From Gorillibacterium timonense (GTDB lineage Bacteria > Bacillota > Bacilli > Paenibacillales > NBRC-103111): a stretch of 64,000 nucleotides of DNA. Below, one piece after another: positions 58,429 to 64,000 of the stretch. The position numbers and the translations under genes were made by a program. Location: NCBI RefSeq assembly GCF_001457415.1, contig NZ_LN881721.1, forward strand, positions 1-64,000, read 5' to 3'. Below the pieces are notes generated by a model. It saw only the letters and a program-made list of their open reading frames with translations. It ran no database searches and was not told the origin of the DNA. Position 1 is the first letter of the stretch. Every line of letters begins with the position of its first letter.

Positions 58429-59640
58429 CTATGCGCGCTCTTTGGCAGAAAAACCGTGTTTCTTGGCAACCAATGAAACGATGAAGGCAATAAGCATGAG
58501 AATAAGCAATGCCCATGGGAAGGAAAGGACACCAAGTGATTCGAGAAGAATCCCACCGACCAAGCCGCCGCCGCTAATGGCCAGATTCCATGCTGTCACA
58601 AGCATGGACTGGGCAACATCCGCGCTCTCGCCGGCAGCTTCGGCCAATGCCGTTTGCAATAGAGTTGCGGCCCCTCCGAATGTCAATCCCCATATGGAAA
58701 TACTTATATAAACGACAATGAGCTGTTGACTGCCAATACCGAGTGCCAAAGAAGCCGCAGCAAAGCCAAAGGTGCTAATCAATACTAATAAACGCAGCCA
58801 ACGGTCGATCAAAACGCCTGTTATCCAAATCCCGACAACAGAAGTAATTCCAAAAATAAGCAGGACAAAACCTATTTGGCTGGCAAGCCCGGCTTGTGCC
58901 AGATAGGGTGCTATATAGGTATAAAGAATATTGTGGGCTAGCACCCAAATCAAAACGACTAGCAAAATGGGACGTACACCGGCAATCGTGAAGACCTTAA
59001 TTAGAGGAATCCGCTGATGGGTAGCTTGTCCGGGGAAATCTGGCAGTTTCCAGAGTACCCAAAAGACCAATGCTACCGTCAGCAGGGACATAATTCCAAA
59101 GATCGATCGCCAGCCCACAAGAACGCCAAGGAAAGTTCCAACTGGGACACCGAGAGCAAGAGCCAGCGGAGTGCCTGACATGGCTATCGCCATAGCTCGT
59201 CCTTTTAATGAATCCGGCACCATACGACGGGCATAACCCGCGATCATTCCCCACAGCACGCCAGCGGATACGCCTGCTAGGAAACGGGCAACAAGCGTAA
59301 GCATGAAGTTGGAAGATATCGCCGTAATGGTGTTAAACACAAGAAAACCAATGATGCAGAGTAATAGTAACGGCCGTCGTCGCCATCCACGCGTCGCAGC
59401 AGTCAAAGGGATTGCGGCTGCCAGAGAGCCCATGGCATACAATGTGACAAGTTGACCAGCAAAAGCTTCTGATATTCCGAGCCCCTCGCTGATTTGAGGC
59501 AACAAACCGGCAGGAAGGGTCTCGGTGAGGATACAAATAAATCCTGTCATAGAGAGTGCCAGTAACCCGGTCCAAGGGAGACGTTCTGATGCAGATGCGC
59601 CCTTAGTAGTAGGCTCGGCAGAAGTAAGGTTTGAATTCAT
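58429..59640 (-). CDS. MFS efflux transporter (DHA1-like)
   Basis: 403 aa, 12 predicted membrane helices. MFS landmarks include FLAGVSAGVLWGMIAGYARRMVP (helix 4 region) and GTPLALALGVPVGTFLG, which fits the drug:H+ antiporter-1 motif C. The loop-2 motif A is degenerate (TAATRGWRRRPLLL). Start at 59640 follows AGGTGA; 18 further codons upstream are open. Lies 15 bases after the second MFS gene, same direction, so probably one operon under the divergent LysR protein. Substrate unknown. Confidence 0.88.
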   Translation of the reverse strand: MNSNLTSAEPTTKGASASERLPWTGLLALSMTGFICILTETLPAGLLPQISEGLGISEAFAGQLVTLYAMGSLAAAIPLTAATRGWRRRPLLLLCIIGFLVFNTITAISSNFMLTLVARFLAGVSAGVLWGMIAGYARRMVPDSLKGRAMAIAMSGTPLALALGVPVGTFLGVLVGWRSIFGIMSLLTVALVFWVLWKLPDFPGQATHQRIPLIKVFTIAGVRPILLVVLIWVLAHNILYTYIAPYLAQAGLASQIGFVLLIFGITSVVGIWITGVLIDRWLRLLVLISTFGFAAASLALGIGSQQLIVVYISISIWGLTFGGAATLLQTALAEAAGESADVAQSMLVTAWNLAISGGGLVGGILLESLGVLSFPWALLILMLIAFIVSLVAKKHGFSAKERA

Positions 59641-59654
59641 TCTGGAATCACCTC

Positions 59655-60732
59655 TCACGATAAATTTATAAGCTTCGGCCGATAGAAGGACCAAGATTGG
59701 AGTAAACGCCCTTTATCATCAATAAGAAAGCCGGTGCATACAGGCAATAAGGCAGCCGGAATATATCCTCCCATATTTAATACAGCATTCGCCTCTGCTC
59801 TGCGGTGCTCAGGGACATGAAGGCCAATGAGCGTCAATCCACCTAATTGGCCAAGTCCCTGGCCCATACCGGCAAAAATGGCGGCTAATATAAATAACGG
59901 TACTAAGGAGGCAGTAACTGCTGCAACAAGACCAATCATGGATAGGATCGTGGCTATAGCTCCTATGATGAAGATCGTGCGGACAGAAAATTTGTTGAGA
60001 GCGAATTGAATCCCTGTGGCGGTTAAAAACATGACACATGCTGTACTGCCTGCTACCAGTGGATTGGTTACGTCAAGAACCTTCGCCAGCAAGGAAGGCC
60101 CTAAAGACAGAATGAAAGATGTTGCCGTGATTCCCGGTGCAAAAACAGTAATTCCGAATACGAGATGCAGACGATTACCTGAAGGGACGCCGGGTAAAAG
60201 CAGAGACCGGTTGAGTCATGACGCTGGACAGTATGCTTGATAGCAAGGGACCGAGGCCAGCACCCAACACCATGGATATGGATGCTGCAAGGGACGCCTG
60301 TTGTTTCAACTTCGCTCCTCCCGCATCCACAACGGAGGCCATCCCCGCTGAGACCATGACGCCGACGGCTACCCCTGACAAAAAGCGGGCTGTAAGAAGT
60401 GCTATGACGGAAGGTGCAGTGGCAAACAGCAAGCAGGCTATAATAGCTGCTGTGATCCCAGGGAATAAAACGGGCTTGCGTCCAAATCGGTCGGACAGTT
60501 GACCTGCAATCATAGGTGTAAGGAGCAGTCCAACAATATAAGAAGCAAAAATCAACGTGAGCGTGCCGTTGGAAAAGTTGAATTTCTGCTGCCAATATAC
60601 ATAGAGCGGAGTAGCTGAATTAGAGAGAACGAAGACGGCTGTTACCATCCAGGCGGTGATCCATATGCGCCTGAATGATTTTCGTTCTTCCAATAAGGAT
60701 GAACGATTATCTTGCTCAGCATGAATATTCAT
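59655..60732 (-). pseudogene. MFS transporter, frameshifted
   Basis: The first half (from MNIHAEQDNRSSLLEERKSF at 60732, RBS AAAGAGG) runs through helices 1-6 with the conserved GQLSDRFGRKPVL motif A, then goes out of frame after SSVMTQPVSAF near 60198. The second half continues in another frame (LPGVPSGNRLHLVFGITVFA onward) to 59655. A single lost base explains it. Truncated product of about 185 residues otherwise. Sequencing error is possible. Confidence 0.8.
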
Positions 60733-60871
60733 GATATAAACCTCTTTCCTAAATCCACTTTTTAATAAAAGTGTGGTCGATAGTAAATAATCTGCTTCAC
60801 GTAAGCAGGAGTTGTATTTTATCATAAGGTATGTTCTACTATAACTGAAATATCTTTATATCATAAGGAGA

Positions 60872-60887
60872 ATAACCGAATGGTTAT
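60872..60887. promoter_or_regulatory. Possible LysR binding site
   Basis: ATAACC-GAAT-GGTTAT dyad in the 164-base divergent region, just before lysR. Fits autoregulation. Confidence 0.45.
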
Positions 60888-60896
60888 AATGAAAAT

Positions 60897-61769
60897 ATGA
60901 ATATGAATCATCTTGAAGTGTTTATGAAGATCGCGGAGAAGTTGAATATTACGGAGGCTGCCAAAGCACTGTTTATTTCCCAACCGGCTGTTAGTAAAGC
61001 TTTGAAAAATTTAGAAATATCTTTACAAGTGAAGTTGTTTATTCGAGACAAACAGAATGGATTAATGCTTACAGATGTTGGGGAAGAAATGTTGATCCTG
61101 GCTAGGAAAATGAAGGAAATTGAAAATAAAATGGTTCAACTCGCTTGTCAGGAGAACAAGCTTTTGCGCGGCAAGGTGAAGATCGGATCATTTCCGGCTG
61201 CCTCCACAAACTTGTTGCCGGAAGTGATATGTTCATTCCGCTCCCAATATCCGAAAGTCACGATTGAGCTTATGGAAGGAACCTCTAATCAAATTAAACA
61301 ATGGGTGGAAGACCGAACGGTTGAAATAGGGATTATCGCTTCTCCCTTCGATCATTTTAGCTTTAAAATCCTGGCGCATGACTACATGGTAGCCATTGTA
61401 CCGGAGAATCATCCTTTAAAATCACAAAGCGAGATTAACCTGGAACATTGCAGAAATGATCTTATTTTTTGCAAAGGTGGACATGAATCCGCTGTATTGA
61501 ACACATTTCACGATAATGATATTTCTTTCCATGAGAGTCTGACTGTCCAAACGGCTGAAACCTTAATCCAAATGGTCCAAAAAAATTTGGGGATCGGCAT
61601 TATATCTCATTTTACGCTTACTTCTGTTCCGCATCACTTGATTGTCAAAGAGATTGTTCCTCGGATCACGCGGGATATCGGGATTGTGGCGCATTCCTTT
61701 GATGAAGTGACACCAGCAGCCAAGCAGTTTATAAGTGTAATGGGTCAATTGTATGGTGAGAGGATTTAA
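60897..61769 (+). CDS. LysR family transcriptional regulator
   Basis: 290 aa. N-terminal winged helix (MNHLEVFMKIAEKLNITEAA, SQPAVSKALKNLE), then the periplasmic-binding-like effector domain (about 90-290) with VKIGSFPAASTNLLPEV. Divergent from the MFS operon, which it probably controls in response to an exported compound. ATG at 60897 or 60903; the ribosome binding site is weak. Complete gene. Confidence 0.93.
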   Translation: MNMNHLEVFMKIAEKLNITEAAKALFISQPAVSKALKNLEISLQVKLFIRDKQNGLMLTDVGEEMLILARKMKEIENKMVQLACQENKLLRGKVKIGSFPAASTNLLPEVICSFRSQYPKVTIELMEGTSNQIKQWVEDRTVEIGIIASPFDHFSFKILAHDYMVAIVPENHPLKSQSEINLEHCRNDLIFCKGGHESAVLNTFHDNDISFHESLTVQTAETLIQMVQKNLGIGIISHFTLTSVPHHLIVKEIVPRITRDIGIVAHSFDEVTPAAKQFISVMGQLYGERI

Positions 61770-61907
61770 TGTGAAGAGGCGAATGAACAATGCATTAAAT
61801 CTGACGATGACAAGCTAATATTTCCCATTCAATATTGTGCGTATTCTTGCGGGGGCTCATCAAGGGCATTACGTTGGTAGAAATTTAGCCGTTATAGCGT
61901 GTAAGCT

Positions 61908-61925
61908 GAACCGTATCATAAGTAA
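61908..61925 (+). repeat. SCC-like attachment repeat, distal copy
   Basis: GAACCGTATCATAAGTAA, EPYHK-stop. It differs from the S. aureus-type repeat, as I recall it, by one base, and from the rlmH copy only at three synonymous positions. Lies 42 bases before the U32 gene. Confidence 0.75.
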
Positions 61926-61966
61926 CTACAAATTTTACATAATTTATGAATCACCAGGAGGAAAAA

Positions 61967-64000
61967 ATGACTGAATTATTAGCTCCAGCAGGAAGCATGG
62001 AAGCTTTAAAAGCTGCCATTTCGAATGGTTGTGATGCCATATACTTAGGAATGCAAAAATTTGGCGCACGTGCCTACTCATCTAATTTTGATTTCGAATC
62101 GTTACAAGAGGCGGTTACGTATGCGCACCTGAGGAACGTTAAAATCTATGTTACGATGAATACCATCGTTTTCGAGAACGAAGTGGAAGAGATGAAAGAG
62201 CAGATCCGCGGATTAAATGAAATCGGTGTGGATGGCATTATCGTCCAGGACCTGGCTGCTTTCGATTATATCGTGAAGAACTTTCTTGATCTGGAAGCCC
62301 ATTGTTCCACTCAAATGGGAATAGACGATGTAGACGGAACTTTATTGTTTAAAGAACTTGGTGCGAAACGAGTGGTTCTGTCCCGTGAGGTTGAGATTGA
62401 AAAAGTAAAAGAGATCAAACGATTAGCGGAAATCCCTTTGGAAATTTTCGTTCACGGTGCGTTATGTGTCTCTTATTCAGGAAATTGCCTCATGTCAGGA
62501 TTACTCGGCTATCGAAGCGGAAATCGCGGAAGATGTGTGGGTTCATGCCGTAAGGAGTATGAACTACTGGATCAGACAACCGATACATCTTTAGCGAAAA
62601 ACTATATTTTATCCACGAAGGACTTAAACACAATCGATTATATCGATGATTTAAGAGAAATCGATTCTTTAAAAATAGAAGGTCGAATGAAAGATCCTAC
62701 GTATGTGGCGAATGTTGTATCCAAATATCGCATGGCCTTGGATAATCAAATAACCGAAGAAGAGAAAGATAATCTGAAGAAAACCTTCAATCGAACATTC
62801 ACCAAAGGCTATTTGTTTCACGAAGATAGGAGAAACATTACAAACATCGTAAAGCCGAATAACTTTGGTTATGAAATTGGAACCATCAGCAGGATTGATA
62901 AAGATCGGTATGAAATAACCCTTACACGTCCTTTAAATCAAAACGATACCATTCGAATAAGTCACAACAAAGAAGATGTTAATTTAGCGGTTGCCAAACT
63001 GTACGATAGAGAGGGTCAATTAATCAACAAAGCAGATAAAGTCTGCTATATCAAAATCCAAGAAACGCTGTCTACGGGAGATGTCGTCTATAAAACGAAG
63101 GATTATTTCTATTCCAAAGAATTAGAAGCATCGCTGGAAAAAGAATTTAAGCGGTTTGCCCTGGATATGAAAGTATATGCATGTCCAGATTCAAAGCTTT
63201 TCATCAATGCGGAGGGCTTAGGCTTTCATTATTCCTATGAAAGCGAGGAAATACTGGGCAAAGCCATGAATAATCCAACAACCAAAGACCAGGTAATCAA
63301 GCAATTTTCCAGATTAAATGATACGATATTCGAGCTGAACCAGGTCGATTATGAGGAATGCCACGCGTTTATTCCGGCTAAACTGTTAAATGCAGCAAGA
63401 AGAGAGATTGTACAGGGCTTATATGACGTAAAGCTGAACAGCCAGCAGAAGAGAACCCAGGCTTTGAGAGCAAAAGAAAAAATAAGCTTTGCCCCTGAAA
63501 AACCATACCTTACGGCCTCTGTAACGACTAAGGAACAGTATGATGCTTGCGTGAGCTGTGGAATTAAGGAAATCTATTTTGAAAATGTTGTGAGAAGAAA
63601 TCAAAATGATTATAAGGAAAAAGAAGGGCAGCTGCTAATCGGGGGATATGGCGGAATTTATCACTACAGAGAAACGAATCCGTTTGTTACGGACTATTCG
63701 CTAAATGTCGTGAATGCTGCCAGCTGCTATGAATTACACAAATTAGGTGCAAAACGAGTCACTTTATCTTATGAATTGAATAAGAGCCAAATGGAAGACT
63801 TAAGGAACGCCTATTATGAAGAAAACGACGGCTATCCTTCACTGGAGATGATTGTATACGGCAAGGCTCCCTTGATGTTCACCAAATACTGTCCGATGAA
63901 AAAAATGAATCAATGCAGAGTTTGCGAAACGAAGAGCTATGCGTTAAAAGATGAGAACGGAACGTTCCCTATCCTTTCCCATGAGGATTGTACGACGACT
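61967..64000 (+). CDS. U32 family peptidase (3' end outside window)
   Basis: 678 codons, open to the window edge. The U32 core MTELLAPAGSMEALKAAISNGCDA, then HGALCVSYSGNCLMSG and GNRGRCVGSCRKEYEL, is followed by a DUF3656-like middle (about 380-480) and a second U32-like part with CPMKKMNQCRVC. Related proteins such as RlhA act in rRNA or tRNA hydroxylation rather than proteolysis; the Cys-rich pattern supports an Fe-S link. Perfect AGGAGG. AT-richer than the backbone, so it may be part of further accessory DNA rather than core chromosome. Confidence 0.9.
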   Translation, partial: MTELLAPAGSMEALKAAISNGCDAIYLGMQKFGARAYSSNFDFESLQEAVTYAHLRNVKIYVTMNTIVFENEVEEMKEQIRGLNEIGVDGIIVQDLAAFDYIVKNFLDLEAHCSTQMGIDDVDGTLLFKELGAKRVVLSREVEIEKVKEIKRLAEIPLEIFVHGALCVSYSGNCLMSGLLGYRSGNRGRCVGSCRKEYELLDQTTDTSLAKNYILSTKDLNTIDYIDDLREIDSLKIEGRMKDPTYVANVVSKYRMALDNQITEEEKDNLKKTFNRTFTKGYLFHEDRRNITNIVKPNNFGYEIGTISRIDKDRYEITLTRPLNQNDTIRISHNKEDVNLAVAKLYDREGQLINKADKVCYIKIQETLSTGDVVYKTKDYFYSKELEASLEKEFKRFALDMKVYACPDSKLFINAEGLGFHYSYESEEILGKAMNNPTTKDQVIKQFSRLNDTIFELNQVDYEECHAFIPAKLLNAARREIVQGLYDVKLNSQQKRTQALRAKEKISFAPEKPYLTASVTTKEQYDACVSCGIKEIYFENVVRRNQNDYKEKEGQLLIGGYGGIYHYRETNPFVTDYSLNVVNAASCYELHKLGAKRVTLSYELNKSQMEDLRNAYYEENDGYPSLEMIVYGKAPLMFTKYCPMKKMNQCRVCETKSYALKDENGTFPILSHEDCTTT

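Larger units (their letters stand above)
58250..61925. mobile_element. SCC-like cassette, module 2
   Basis: Bounded by the repeats at 58250 and 61908. Contains two MFS genes and a divergent LysR regulator, no recombinase. Comparable to recombinase-less SCC cassettes that move with a neighbour's enzyme. Confidence 0.6.

Noticed and set aside
58250..61925. Treating the 58250/61908 match as chance
   Set aside because: An 18-base near match alone could arise by chance in 64 kb, but both copies also match the end of rlmH in codon phase, share its orientation and sit in gaps bounding gene blocks.

Overview
The window is the replication-origin region of a GC-rich, spore-forming Bacillota, most probably a Paenibacillaceae member (Paenibacillus, Cohnella or a close relative). 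This rests on the conserved order rpmH - oriC - dnaA - dnaN - yaaA - recF - remB - gyrB - gyrA, an HD-GYP gene between gyrA and the first rRNA operon, the sporulation-linked set jag, yidC/spoIIIJ, noc, soj, spo0J and yyaC, and the essential walRKHIJ operon. No database search was possible. All family calls come from reading the translated sequences.

Layout. Bases 1-77 are the 5' end of a 16S rRNA gene on the minus strand, with its promoter at 339-368. From 386 to 10539, on the minus strand, lie an HD-GYP phosphodiesterase, gyrA, gyrB, remB, recF, yaaA, dnaN and dnaA. The origin is bipartite. A DnaA-box cluster lies between dnaA and rpmH (about 10700-11020). A second block with DnaA boxes, a GC block, DnaA-trio-like triplets and an AT-rich tract lies between dnaA and dnaN (9030-9165). 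To the right, on the plus strand, come rpmH, rnpA, yidC, jag, mnmE, mnmG, rsmG, noc, soj and spo0J, with two perfect 16-base parS sites at 17722 and 20635.

From 21100 to 34923 the plus-strand genes are a class V aminotransferase, a DUF4446 gene, a DUF3343 gene, an MscS channel, a DUF951 gene, tRNA-Ser(CGA), a methyltransferase, rpsF-ssb-rpsR, yybS-gdpP-rplI-dnaC and purA, with yyaC and a yjzC-like gene on the minus strand. From 35235 come a padR/DUF2812 pair, an unknown membrane-anchored protein, an M23/LysM/G5 cell-wall hydrolase, walRKHIJ, an htrA-type protease, yyzF, an HNH protein with a long low-complexity middle, mprF and rlmH.

The accessory part starts exactly at the 3' end of rlmH (52432) and runs to at least 61925. 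The last 18 bases of rlmH, encoding EPYHK-stop, recur in the same orientation at 58250 and 61908. They closely resemble the attachment repeat of staphylococcal cassette chromosome (SCC) elements, which also insert at the end of rlmH. The repeats bound two modules. Module 1 holds a frameshifted large serine recombinase, a truncated RadC, a broken DUF927-like helicase/primase, a DNA-adenine-methylase remnant, an NrtR-like NUDIX regulator and an AbiH-family protein. Module 2 holds two MFS transporters, one frameshifted, and a divergent LysR regulator. The last gene, a U32 peptidase cut by the window end, is also AT-richer than the backbone. I read the region as a composite, partly decayed SCC-like element. 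The NUDIX-AbiH pair, which shares an operator-like motif, is the best candidate for an undescribed, possibly NAD-linked, defence unit.
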